Source: Streptomyces sp. NBC_00289 (GTDB taxonomy: Bacteria > Actinomycetota > Actinomycetes > Streptomycetales > Streptomycetaceae). From it: a stretch of DNA of 64,000 bases. The stretch lies in the NCBI RefSeq assembly GCF_041435115.1, contig NZ_CP108046.1, positions 5,208,001 through 5,272,000 of the forward strand. The letters run 5' to 3'. The notes below the pieces were generated by a model. That model ran no database searches and was not told where the DNA came from. It worked only from the letters and a program-made list of their open reading frames with translations. Position numbers and translations under genes: made by a program. Below, in pieces: positions 20,301 through 27,505 of the stretch; the stretch's first letter is position 1, and every line of letters starts with the position of its first letter.

Positions 20301-20862
20301 GGCCGGCGTGGACGCGAACGCACTGGACGGCGACGACGTACGGCGGCTCGTGGGGCTGTGTGCGCAGGACGCGCACCTCTTCGACAGCTCGGTGCGCCAG
20401 AACCTGCTCCTTGCCAGGAAGAGCGCGACGGAGAGCGAGTTGCGGGACGCGCTGGGGCGGGCCCGGCTGCTCGACTGGGCCGACAGCCTGCCCGACGGGC
20501 TCGACACGCTGGTCGGGGAGCACGGGGCCCGGCTGTCGGGCGGGCAGCGGCAGCGGCTGGCGCTGGCCCGCACGCTGCTCGCCGACTTCCCCGTCCTCGT
20601 GCTCGACGAGCCGGCCGAACACCTCGATCTGCCCACGGCCGACGCGCTGACCGCGGATCTGCTGGCCGCGACCGAAGGCCGTACGACGCTGCTCATCACA
20701 CACCGGCTGGCCGGACTGGAGGCGGTGGACGAGGTGGTCGTGCTCGACGAGGGACGTGTGGTGCAGCGCGGCACCTACGCCGAACTGACCGCCGAGGAGG
20801 GGCCGCTGCGGGCGATGGCCGAGCGGGAGACGGAGTCGGAACTACTCACGACCGTGCGCTGA
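17320..20862 (+). CDS. cydDC: CydDC fused ABC exporter for cytochrome bd assembly
   Basis: A 1180-residue fusion of CydD and CydC. The first half (about residues 1-560) has six transmembrane helices and an ATPase domain with Walker A GPSGAGKST near 370 and signature LSAGQRQR near 475. After a linker, the second half (about 620-1180) repeats this with GASGSGKTT near 970 and LSGGQRQR near 1070. CydDC exports cysteine/glutathione or haem-related compounds needed to assemble cytochrome bd. The ATG at 17320 lies inside a second parS site, so the protein begins MFHVKPIDPR. A longer reading from 17272 would cross the first parS and has no better support. Separate cydC and cydD genes are absent. Confidence 0.96.
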   Translation: MFHVKPIDPRLLRYAHATRRFLVAVVVLGVIGAGLVIAQAMLIAEVVVGAFQHGMSATELQSPLALLVTVAIGRALVSWLTGLAAHRASAAVKSELRRKLLERAAALGPGWLGGQRTGSLVALATRGVDALDDYFSRYLPQLGLAVVVPVAVLARIVTEDWVSAALIVGTLPLIPVFMVLIGWATQSRMDRQWQLLSRLSGHFLDVVAGLPTLKVFGRAKAQAESIRRITDEYRQATLRTLRIAFISSFALELLSTLSVALVAVTIGMRLVHGEMDLYIGLVILILAPEAYLPLRQVGAQYHAASEGLAAAEEIFAVLETPVPVSGAGAVPNGALSFDHVTVRYPGRSGDAASDVSFAVELGETVALVGPSGAGKSTLLNALLGFVRPSEGRILVGGADLTDIDLAQWHSLVAWVPQRPQLFAGTITENVRLARPDADEVAVRRALADAGALKFVDTLPEGAETRLGEDGAGLSAGQRQRLALARVFLADRPFLLLDEPTAALDGATEAEVVEAVQRLAVGRTVLLVVHRPALLGVADRVVRLEDATPSASGDLTAPAQVPAAAEAVDRAPEARRIEEDPAGDIGDGGIETPGPAAGAPGVLARVRALSGARRGRLGLALLLGSLALGSAVGLMATSGWLISRASQQPPVLYLMVAVTATRAFGIGRAVFRYGERLVSHDAVLRMLADTRVAVYRRLERLAPAGLRRTRRGDLLSRLVADVDALQDYWLRWLLPAGAAVLVSAAAVAFTAWLLPVAGAALAAGLLAAGAGVPLVTGAVARRAERRLAPARGALATRVTDLLTGTAELTVAGALPAHAAEAHRADGTLTRISARAATATALGDGLTALLSGLTVAATALLGAQAVADGRLSGVAMAVVVLTPLAAFEAVLGMPLAAQYRQRVARSAERVFEVLDAPEPVREPERPRQAPQSPFPVELKGLAARHSGQDRDALAALDLTLEEGRRVAVVGASGSGKTTLAQVLLRFLDADRGTYTLAGVDANALDGDDVRRLVGLCAQDAHLFDSSVRQNLLLARKSATESELRDALGRARLLDWADSLPDGLDTLVGEHGARLSGGQRQRLALARTLLADFPVLVLDEPAEHLDLPTADALTADLLAATEGRTTLLITHRLAGLEAVDEVVVLDEGRVVQRGTYAELTAEEGPLRAMAERETESELLTTVR
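17321..17336. promoter_or_regulatory. parS ParB-binding site overlapping the cydDC start codon
   Basis: TGTTTCACGTGAAACC has a single mismatch to consensus, at the last base. It begins at the second base of the cydDC ATG and encodes residues 1-6 (MFHVKP). It lies 38 bp centre to centre from the perfect parS at 17283-17298. Confidence 0.9.
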
Positions 20863-21026
20863 GCGGCCCACCGGAAGCCCGGTAGGCCACCGGGGCGCTG
20901 TCGGACCGGCACCGGACTTTCACCGCCCCACGCGGGCGCGGTACTGGGCCAACCCGGGGACAGAGGTCCCCCAGGTGTACGCCTTCAACAGGACCGGAGT
21001 CACCGGCCCGGGGCACGATCGCTGAC

Positions 21027-22079
21027 ATGGGGTCATTCCACCGCCGTCCGTTGATCGTTGCGGCGCTGCTGTGCGCGGTGGCGGCCCTCGCGGCCGGGCC
21101 CGCCGACGGCTCGGACGCAGGTGACGGCGATGCCGGCAGCGGCATCAGTACCCAGGTGGTGCGGCTGTACGAGGACGCCGCTCTGGCCACGCAGCGGTAC
21201 GAGGCGGGGCGGGCGGCGGCCGAAGCGCAGCGGGCGAGGGCGCTGCGGGCCGAGGCTCCGCTCGAGCGCGAGCGGCAGGAGATCGCCGGTCTGCGCGCGG
21301 ACCTGGGACGGATCGCCCGTGCCCAATACCGCACCGGAGGTCTGCCACTCGTCGCGCAGCTTCTCCTCGCGGACGACCCCGCCGGGCTGCTGGAGGGACA
21401 ACAGGCCTTCTCGCGGGCGGATCTCGCCGTGCACAACGCCATCGGCAGGAGACGGCGGGCCGAGGCCCGGCTTGCCGCGGACGAGGCGAGAGCCCTCGCG
21501 GCGTGGCAGAACCTGGACAAGCGGAATGCCGAGCTCGCCGCGCTGAAGGACACCGTCGAGCGGAAACTCGAGGACGCGCGAGGGCAGTTGCAGGGACTGG
21601 CGGACGCGTCGGTCGCGGCCGGCGCGTGTCGCGGAGCGGTCCGGCTCGACCAGCCACGGATCGCCGTCACGCGTGCGTGGGTGGCCCCCGTCGAGACGTA
21701 CGAGCTGTCCGCAGGATTCGGCAACGATGGTGCGCGGTGGGCGAACCGGCACACCGGGCAGGACTTCGCGGTGCCGATCGGCAGCCCGGTGCGGGCGGCC
21801 GGTGCGGGCCGGGTGGTCAGGGTGTCCTGCGGGGGCCCTTTCGGGATCGAGGTCGTGGTCGAGCACGCGGGCGGCTACTACACGCAGTACGCGCACCTCG
21901 CGGCCGTCGCCGTCGACCAGGGGGAGCGCGTCGCCACGGGCCAGTGGATCGGGCAGTCGGGCACCAGCGGCAACTCGACCGGCCCACACCTGCACTTCGA
22001 GGTGCGGATCACCCCCGAGGCGGGCTCCGCCCTGGACCCGGTGCCGTGGCTGGCCGAACGCGGGGTGCCGCTCGGGTAG
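21027..22079 (+). CDS. Secreted M23-family metallopeptidase with coiled coil
   Basis: A 350-residue protein. An N-terminal signal peptide (residues 1-28, hydrophobic LIVAALLCAVAALAAG) is followed by a long alanine/arginine/glutamate-rich coiled coil (about 40-200). A C-terminal LytM/M23 domain (about 225-340) follows. The zinc-ligand motifs are present: HTGQDFAVP near residue 240 and GPHLHFEV near 325. It is expected to cut peptidoglycan cross-links, or to activate a peptidoglycan hydrolase, outside the membrane. The build resembles EnvC/NlpD-like cell-wall proteins. It ends 2 nt before the convergent HAD gene. Confidence 0.93.
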   Translation: MGSFHRRPLIVAALLCAVAALAAGPADGSDAGDGDAGSGISTQVVRLYEDAALATQRYEAGRAAAEAQRARALRAEAPLERERQEIAGLRADLGRIARAQYRTGGLPLVAQLLLADDPAGLLEGQQAFSRADLAVHNAIGRRRRAEARLAADEARALAAWQNLDKRNAELAALKDTVERKLEDARGQLQGLADASVAAGACRGAVRLDQPRIAVTRAWVAPVETYELSAGFGNDGARWANRHTGQDFAVPIGSPVRAAGAGRVVRVSCGGPFGIEVVVEHAGGYYTQYAHLAAVAVDQGERVATGQWIGQSGTSGNSTGPHLHFEVRITPEAGSALDPVPWLAERGVPLG

Positions 22080-22081
22080 GC

Positions 22082-22951
22082 CTACGGACGCAGCGCCAGC
22101 ATCCGTTCGATCACCACCGCCACCCCGTCCTCGTTGTTGGCGACCGTGCGCCCCGAGGCGGCGGCGATGACGTCCGGGTGTGCGTTGCCCATGGCGTACG
22201 ACTGGCCGGCCCAGGTGAGCATCTCCACGTCGTTCGGCATGTCGCCGAAAGCGACGACCTCCTCGTGCGAGATGCCGCGTTCGGCGCAGCACAGGGCGAG
22301 CGTGCTCGCCTTGGAGACGCCCGGCCCGCTGATCTCCAGCAGGGCGCTCGGGCTGGAGCGGGTGACGTTGGCGCGCTCACCGATGGCGAGCCGGGCCGTC
22401 GTGAGGAAGGCGTCCGGGTCGATCTCGGGGTGGAACGCGAGGATTTTGAGCACCGGCTCGTCGGCGCCGGGCGCGTCCGGTGCGAGGAGCCGCTCGGCGG
22501 GCGCGAGGGTGTCGGGGATCTCCAGGTGCAGCTTGGGGTAGTCCGGCTCCTGGTAGAAGCCGTACGTCTGCTCCACCGCGTACACCGTGCCCGGCGCCGC
22601 GTCCCGCAGCAGCCGTACGGCGTCCAGGGCGTTCTCCCGGGCCAGCTCCCGTACTTTCACGAACCGGTGGGCGCCGGGACCGCCGTGCAGATCGACGACG
22701 GCGGCGCCGTTTCCGCAGATCGCCAGGCCGTGACCGTGGACGTGGTCGCTGACCACGTCCATCCAGCGGGCCGGGCGGCCGGTGACGAAGAAGACCTCGA
22801 CGCCCGCCTCCTCGGCGGCGGCGAGGGCCGCGACCGTGCGGGGCGAGACCGACTTGTCGTCGCGCAGCAGAGTGCCGTCGAGGTCGGTGGCGATCAGCCG
22901 CGGCGGCATGGTGGCGGCCGGGGTTTCGGGCTGGCGGGTAGCTGAGGTCAC
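22082..22951 (-). CDS. HAD-superfamily (Cof-type) phosphatase
   Basis: A 289-residue Cof-type HAD hydrolase. The nucleophile motif is [12 protein letters not shown] near residue 20 and the late Mg-binding motif is [12 protein letters not shown] near residue 230, with a cap domain between. Such enzymes dephosphorylate sugar phosphates, pyridoxal phosphate or flavin mononucleotide. The GTG at 22951 is chosen because GGGAG lies at good spacing; an ATG at 22969 would add six residues. A paralogue with the same motifs lies at 35196-35999. It is convergent with the M23 peptidase gene, and the insertion sequence lies just upstream of its start. Confidence 0.92.
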   Translation of the reverse strand: MTSATRQPETPAATMPPRLIATDLDGTLLRDDKSVSPRTVAALAAAEEAGVEVFFVTGRPARWMDVVSDHVHGHGLAICGNGAAVVDLHGGPGAHRFVKVRELARENALDAVRLLRDAAPGTVYAVEQTYGFYQEPDYPKLHLEIPDTLAPAERLLAPDAPGADEPVLKILAFHPEIDPDAFLTTARLAIGERANVTRSSPSALLEISGPGVSKASTLALCCAERGISHEEVVAFGDMPNDVEMLTWAGQSYAMGNAHPDVIAAASGRTVANNEDGVAVVIERMLALRP

Positions 22952-23012
22952 CCGGCCATTCTCCCGCATATGCCCGCACGCCCGTGCGGCAGTCCGCGCA
23001 GGTGAGTGGTTA

Positions 23013-24306
23013 GGGCTCAGTGTGATTTAACGTCTGCGGGTTCGGGAGTGTCGGCGGGTGGGCTGATGGTGTAGTTCCACTGGCCGTGGGTTTCGTGACG
23101 GGTCAGCGGGAGGGCCTTCATGGCCTTGTCGCTGATCTTGATGCCTGTGGGGTAGACACCGGTGTCCAGGGCCGCGGACACGGTCAGGCCGGTCTCGGTC
23201 GTCGTCGCACCGATCAGGGAAACGGCGGCCTCGTGGCTGGTCAGTGGTGTCCCGCGCCAGTTCATGGTGATTGCGGAGAACAGCCGGTGCTCTATGCGAT
23301 TCCACTTCGAAGTACCCGGCGGCAGGTGCAGCACGGTGATCGACAGGCCGGTCTCGGCGGCGAGGGCAGCCAGCCCGGTCTTCCAGGCCCGTAGTCGGCT
23401 GCCGTTGGATCCGCCGCTGTCCGCGGTGATCGTCAGTGTCGTGGCCTGCGGATATGCGGCCCGGCCGACGTTGTTCCACCAGGTCCGCAGGGTGTTCACG
23501 GCGAACGCGGCGGTGTCGTGATCCATGCCGACGCTGACCCAGCCGGCGTTGGCGCCGATGTCGTAGACGCCGTAGGGGATGGCTTTGCCGGCCGGTCCGG
23601 GGAAGTCGTGGACGTTGACCTTCACCGGGTCCCCAGGCGGTCGCCATTCCTTGCCGACGTTCTTGAAGTTCCCGATCAGTTCCTTTTTCTTGCAGTCCAC
23701 GGACACGACGGGCTGTCCGGCAGCGAGGGCCGCCCTGACCTGATCGTTGAGGTAGCGGAACTGGGCGTCGCGGTCGGGGTGCTGCTTGCCCTCGACGGTT
23801 TTGGCGTTGCCCTGCAAGGAGTAGCCGGCCTCGTGCAGCAGTCGGGCCACGACGTTCTCGGTGCACCGGTGTCCCCGATTGACCAGCTCGGCAACCAGGT
23901 GCGACAGCGATTTCGTGGTCCAGCGCAGCGGGTTCATCGGATCACCACGAGTCTCCGGCTCGACCAGGGCATCCAGGTCCACGGCCAGTTGCGGGTCCAG
24001 GACCTCGGCCCGTCTGCGGCCGCCTCCCGGCCCCGGGACCGCCCGACCGCCAGCGGCTGCGGATCGTCCAGTTCCCCGCGGCCCCGTCGGATCGTGTCCT
24101 GGGACACCCCGGTCGCCTCACAGACGATCCGTGCACCGCCGCCACCCAGCTCACGAGCCTCGTTGCCGAGCCACAACCGTCGCTGCCGCTCGGTCAGGTG
24201 ATCCCGGATCGCCTCGTAGCGCCGGGCCAGGGACTCCATATCGATCGGCATAGCAGGAAACGTACGCGCCGCGCGACTGATTCATAACTTGTTTCGCTAC
24301 GAGCCC
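23013..24306 (-). mobile_element. ISAzo13-family insertion sequence
   Basis: A 1294-bp element bounded by imperfect terminal inverted repeats that begin GGGCTC (23013-23018) and end GAGCCC (24301-24306). The internal match continues weakly (agtgtga against gtagcga). The flanks carry TTA on both sides (23010-23012 and 24307-24309), a candidate 3-bp target duplication or a TA-containing target. It encodes a single ISAzo13-type transposase on the minus strand, and its stop codon lies inside the left repeat. It sits between two core genes without breaking either. Confidence 0.88.
23017..24251 (-). pseudogene. ISAzo13-family transposase, frameshifted
   Basis: Two overlapping frames together make one transposase of about 410 residues. 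The N-terminal frame (24251 down to about 24040) carries [20 protein letters not shown] and the helix-turn-helix VCEATGVSQDTIRRGRGEL. The remaining frame (to 23017) carries the catalytic core with SVDCKKKELIGNFKN (first Asp), TADSGGSNGSRL (second Asp) and PPGTSKWNRIEHRLF (Glu). Protein continuity is restored by a -1 shift near 24020-24045, where the G/C run CCCGGGGCCGGG lies. All three acidic residues are kept. This may be a one-base deletion (inactive copy) or a programmed frameshift; the run does not fit the classical slippery heptamer, so a mutation is more likely. Confidence 0.85.
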
Positions 24307-24342
24307 TTACCGCCCTCACCAGCGCGGTCGTGGTCCACCGGA

Positions 24343-25245
24343 TCAGCTCAGCTGGGAGGACGCCTCCATGGCGATCTGTTCGAAGACCTTCTCGTCCGCG
24401 GCGAAGTCCGAGCCGGGGATGGGCCAGTGGATCACGATGTCGGTGAAGCCCAGGTCCCGGTGGCGGCCCGCGAAGTCCACGAAGGCGTTGAGCGACTCCA
24501 GGGGACGGCTGCGGTCCGGGGTGAATCCGGTGAGCAGGATCTTGTCGAGGCCGGTCACGTCGCGGCCGATCTCGGCACAGGCGTCGGTCAGCTTGCCCAC
24601 CTGGCCGCGAATGGCGTGAACCGACTGTTCAGGGCTGCCGTCCTCGTACAGCTTGGGGTCGCCGGTGGTGACCCATGCCTGTCCGTACCGTGCGGCGAGC
24701 CGCAACCCGCGCGGACCGGTCGCGGCCACCGCGAAGGGCAGCCTGGGGCGCTGCACACAGCCCGGGATGTTGCGCGCCTCGTGAGCCGAGTAGAAGTCAC
24801 CCTCGTAGGACACCGAGTCCTCGGTCAGCAGCCTGTCCAGCAGCGGGACGAACTCACCGAAACGGGTGGCACGCTCACGAGGGGTCCACGGTTCTTGCCC
24901 GAGCGCGGTGGCGTCGAAGCCGGTGCCTCCCGCACCGACGCCGAGCGTGACCCGGCCGCCGGAGATGTCGTCGAGGGAGATCAGTTCCTTGGCGAGGGTC
25001 ACCGGGTGACGGAAGTTCGGTGAGGTCACCAGGGTGCCCAGACGCAGGCGGTCGGTCACGGCGGCGGCAGCGGTCAGCGTCGGCACGGCACCGAACCAGG
25101 GCCCGTCCCGGAACGTGCGCCAGGAGAGGTGGTCGTAGGTGAAGGCGGTGTGGAAGCCGAGCTGCTCCGCGCGCTGCCATGCCGAACGGCCACCTTCGTG
25201 CCAGCGAAGGTGGGGGAGGATCACGGTGCTCAGACGCAGGCTCAT
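24343..25245 (-). CDS. LLM-class (luciferase-like) flavin-dependent oxidoreductase
   Basis: A 300-residue bacterial-luciferase-fold protein. Family marks include the N-terminal [20 protein letters not shown], the [18 protein letters not shown] segment near residue 35, the [20 protein letters not shown] block near 70 and [15 protein letters not shown] near 93. It most likely uses F420 or FMN in an oxidation whose substrate cannot be predicted. Its ATG lies 24 nt from a parS site. The insertion sequence ends 37 nt past its stop codon, so its transcript may run into the element. Confidence 0.9.
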   Translation of the reverse strand: MSLRLSTVILPHLRWHEGGRSAWQRAEQLGFHTAFTYDHLSWRTFRDGPWFGAVPTLTAAAAVTDRLRLGTLVTSPNFRHPVTLAKELISLDDISGGRVTLGVGAGGTGFDATALGQEPWTPRERATRFGEFVPLLDRLLTEDSVSYEGDFYSAHEARNIPGCVQRPRLPFAVAATGPRGLRLAARYGQAWVTTGDPKLYEDGSPEQSVHAIRGQVGKLTDACAEIGRDVTGLDKILLTGFTPDRSRPLESLNAFVDFAGRHRDLGFTDIVIHWPIPGSDFAADEKVFEQIAMEASSQLS

Positions 25246-25269
25246 GGTTCGAGCCTATGCGGGCGGCCC

Positions 25270-25285
25270 GGTTTCACGTGAAACA
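25270..25285. promoter_or_regulatory. parS ParB-binding site, one mismatch
   Basis: GGTTTCACGTGAAACA matches the parS consensus except for the first base and keeps the central CACGTG. It lies between two minus-strand genes, 24 nt upstream of the luciferase-like gene. Confidence 0.9.
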
Positions 25286-25296
25286 GTCACACCTGG

Positions 25297-25743
25297 TCAC
25301 CGCACGCGTCCGCTGAGCCATGGGGTCAGGTGGATCATCGGCAGGTACTCCCTGTACGTACGGTCGCCGGGCAGCGGCACGATCAGGGTGCGGCCCGGCG
25401 GGAAGCGACGGGCCTTGACGTACGCGAGGCCGCCGAAGACGGAGCGGAGGAAGGCCGGCACGTCGTCGCGCGGGATGTCGGGGCACTCGACGCCTTCGAC
25501 GGAGATCAGGGCGTCGTCCTCGGGATAGAGCCGCACGCTCACCCTGGGCAGGCCGCCGAACTCGGCGTACGCCTCGTGCGGCAGGGAGCCGTCCGGGTCG
25601 GCGGTGACCCCGACGCCCGCCGCGCTGCGACGGGAGGTCTGGTCGGCCCCGATGTCATGGGTGATCTCGATCTCGCGCGAGTACTCGGCGGCGATCTCGC
25701 GCAGGGCCGTCACCGCGGCCTCGGTGGTGGGGAGGTGGTCCAT
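25297..25743 (-). CDS. Conserved hypothetical protein
   Basis: A 148-residue soluble protein with no transmembrane segment or known motif. It has a regular alpha/beta composition: HLPTTEAAVTALREIAAEYS at the N-terminus, ALISVEGVECPDIPRDDV in the middle and PLPGDRTYREYLPMIHLTP near the end. It looks like a small Streptomyces-specific family without a named role. The ATG at 25743 is chosen because GGTGGT precedes it; an ATG 12 nt further upstream is possible. It follows kptA on the same strand by 25 nt, so the two are probably co-transcribed. Confidence 0.75.
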   Translation of the reverse strand: MDHLPTTEAAVTALREIAAEYSREIEITHDIGADQTSRRSAAGVGVTADPDGSLPHEAYAEFGGLPRVSVRLYPEDDALISVEGVECPDIPRDDVPAFLRSVFGGLAYVKARRFPPGRTLIVPLPGDRTYREYLPMIHLTPWLSGRVR

Positions 25744-25768
25744 ACCACCGATCATGGCGGAAGCGAGA

Positions 25769-26317
25769 TCAGTGCGACTCGGGAAACCGCAGGTACTGCG
25801 GTGGTACCGCCTTCGTCAGCCACACCCCGTTCGCGCTCACCTGGAAGACATGGCCGTCGTGGTGCATCGCTGCCGTGTCCACGGACAGCACGACGGGGCG
25901 CCCGCGGCGGGCACCGACGCGGGTAGCCGTCTCCCGGTCGGGCGAGAGGTGTACGTCGTGCCGGTTCATGGGCCGTAGGCCCTCGGCGCGGATCGCGTCC
26001 AGGAACCGGTCCACGGTCCCGTGGTAGAGGTACGAAGGCGGGGTCGCCGTGGGCAGGCCGAGGTCGACCTCGACGCTGTGGCCCTGGCTGGCGCGGATCC
26101 TGGTGCCCTCGACGGCGAAGCGCCGCTTGTCGTTGGCGACGACCACATGGTCCAGTTCGTGCCGCGTGAACGTGAATCCGTGCGCGGCGGCCGAGGCGAT
26201 CAGCACGTCGATCTCGACCCAGCCACCCTCGTCGAGCGTCAGTCCGATCCGTTCCGGCTGGTGGCGCAGATGTTTCGAGAGGTACTTCGACACCTTCACA
26301 GTGCGTCTTTCATCCAT
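25769..26317 (-). CDS. kptA: RNA 2'-phosphotransferase (Tpt1/KptA)
   Basis: A 182-residue KptA-like enzyme. The N-terminal half has VKVSKYLSKHLRHQPERIGL and LDEGGWVEIDVLI, including the conserved lysine/arginine/histidine set that binds the 2'-phosphate. The C-terminal ADP-ribosyl-transferase-like half has YLYHGTVDRFLDAI and the HDVHLSPD motif. The eukaryotic enzyme removes the 2'-phosphate left at tRNA splice junctions using NAD+; the bacterial target is unclear. The ATG at 26317 is used. The upstream gap holds two strong DnaA-box-like sites. Confidence 0.9.
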   Translation of the reverse strand: MDERRTVKVSKYLSKHLRHQPERIGLTLDEGGWVEIDVLIASAAAHGFTFTRHELDHVVVANDKRRFAVEGTRIRASQGHSVEVDLGLPTATPPSYLYHGTVDRFLDAIRAEGLRPMNRHDVHLSPDRETATRVGARRGRPVVLSVDTAAMHHDGHVFQVSANGVWLTKAVPPQYLRFPESH

Positions 26318-26373
26318 CCTCACAGCGTGCCGGGAGAGACGTGAATCACGCGAACGATTTTGCCTCCGATGTT

Positions 26374-26427
26374 TGATCCACAGCCAAGTGCGGTTATCCA
26401 CAGGCGATTTGGCGATTCTGTGGACAA
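26374..26427. promoter_or_regulatory. DnaA-box-like cluster (3 sites)
   Basis: TTATCCACA at 26394-26402 and TGTGGACAA at 26419-26427 are consensus DnaA boxes in opposite orientation. TGATCCACA at 26374-26382 has one mismatch. They lie in the 122-bp gap between kptA and the MerR gene. Confidence 0.6.
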
Positions 26428-26439
26428 CCACCCTTGGAA

Positions 26440-27387
26440 TCAGGGCGTTTGGCCAAGATCATCTGACGCGGCGTGACTTGAGGCGAGTCGGTCCAAGGCC
26501 CGCGCACGGAGCTCGCGTTCGACGGCAAGTGCCACGAACTCGGCAGTCCGCGGCGAGCCAACCAGCCGGTCGACGGCTCTCATTGTCTCCTCGGGCAGCG
26601 CCACGAACCGGTCTCGGTTCTGCGGTGCGGCGGCCTTGTCCCCGCCGAGGTGACCGCGCAGTTGCCGGACCGCCAACAGGCGCATCGCACGCGCGAGTTC
26701 GGCGTCCACCGTCTGTCGCGCGAGCGGCCGCAGTCGCCGTACGAGAGATGCCGCTTCGGCCGCGTCCGCGTCGGTCGGGCGGTGTGGACCGGCGAGGTAG
26801 CGGGCGAAGACGTGCTCGGTGGTGAACTCCAGGAAACGGGAGGCGATGTGCTCCACCTGACCACGCAACTCCCGCAGGTGGTCGGAGATCGCGGACAGCG
26901 GTACGCCGGCGGAGTGCAACTCGACGGCCACCGCCAGCTCTTGGGGACTCGGCACGAGGAAGGAGTCGTCGTCACCGGGGACGGGCTCCAGCACACCGAG
27001 CTCCACGGCCTCGGCGACCGCCGCGTCGTCGGAAGTGCCGTCGAACCGTGCCGTCAGCTCGGCGCGCGAGATCCGCACCGTCTCCTCGTCGGTCCACGGC
27101 CCGTCCACCTCGGCGACCAGACCGAGCACTCCGCCCAGGCCGCGTCCCGCGTCCCACGCCTCCAGGAGCTCCTTGATGGAGGCCAGGGTGTAGCCGCGGT
27201 CGAGGAGCCCGGCGATCCGGCGCAGCCGGGCGAGGTGCGCGTCCGAGTACACGTTGGCGCGACCGCGCCGCTCCGGGCGGGGGAGCAGCCCGCGGTCCTG
27301 GTAGGCGCGGATGGTGCGGACCGTGGCGCCACTGAGGTTGGCCAGGTCCTCTATCCGGTAGGCGGGTGCGGCCGAGGGTTCGGTCAT
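26440..27387 (-). CDS. MerR-family transcriptional regulator
   Basis: A 315-residue regulator. The MerR helix-turn-helix is at about residues 10-78 (YRIEDLANLSGATVRTIRAY, then LLPRPERRGRANVYSDAHL). The rest is a long helical C-terminal domain of more than 200 residues without an obvious metal-binding cysteine pair or drug-binding domain. This larger build is common among Streptomyces MerR-like proteins that often control lipid, fatty-acid or secondary metabolism, but no target is indicated here. The ATG at 27387 has no strong ribosome binding site upstream. It lies on the same strand as the hydrolase-SDR fusion, 118 nt downstream of its stop. Confidence 0.9.
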   Translation of the reverse strand: MTEPSAAPAYRIEDLANLSGATVRTIRAYQDRGLLPRPERRGRANVYSDAHLARLRRIAGLLDRGYTLASIKELLEAWDAGRGLGGVLGLVAEVDGPWTDEETVRISRAELTARFDGTSDDAAVAEAVELGVLEPVPGDDDSFLVPSPQELAVAVELHSAGVPLSAISDHLRELRGQVEHIASRFLEFTTEHVFARYLAGPHRPTDADAAEAASLVRRLRPLARQTVDAELARAMRLLAVRQLRGHLGGDKAAAPQNRDRFVALPEETMRAVDRLVGSPRTAEFVALAVERELRARALDRLASSHAASDDLGQTP

Positions 27388-27505
27388 GTGCGCTGTCCTT
27401 GTGGTGCGCGGCGTCGATGGCGGGGGTGGGAGGCGTGGCCCGGCGAGTGCGGCGGCGCCGCGGGACGGGGAAGTCCAGCGGTACGACCGCCCGCGGCTCA
27501 CCGGC

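Noticed and set aside
19233..20885. A 550-residue plus-strand frame within cydDC
   Set aside because: It is an out-of-frame shadow; the cydC ATPase motifs lie in the other frame.
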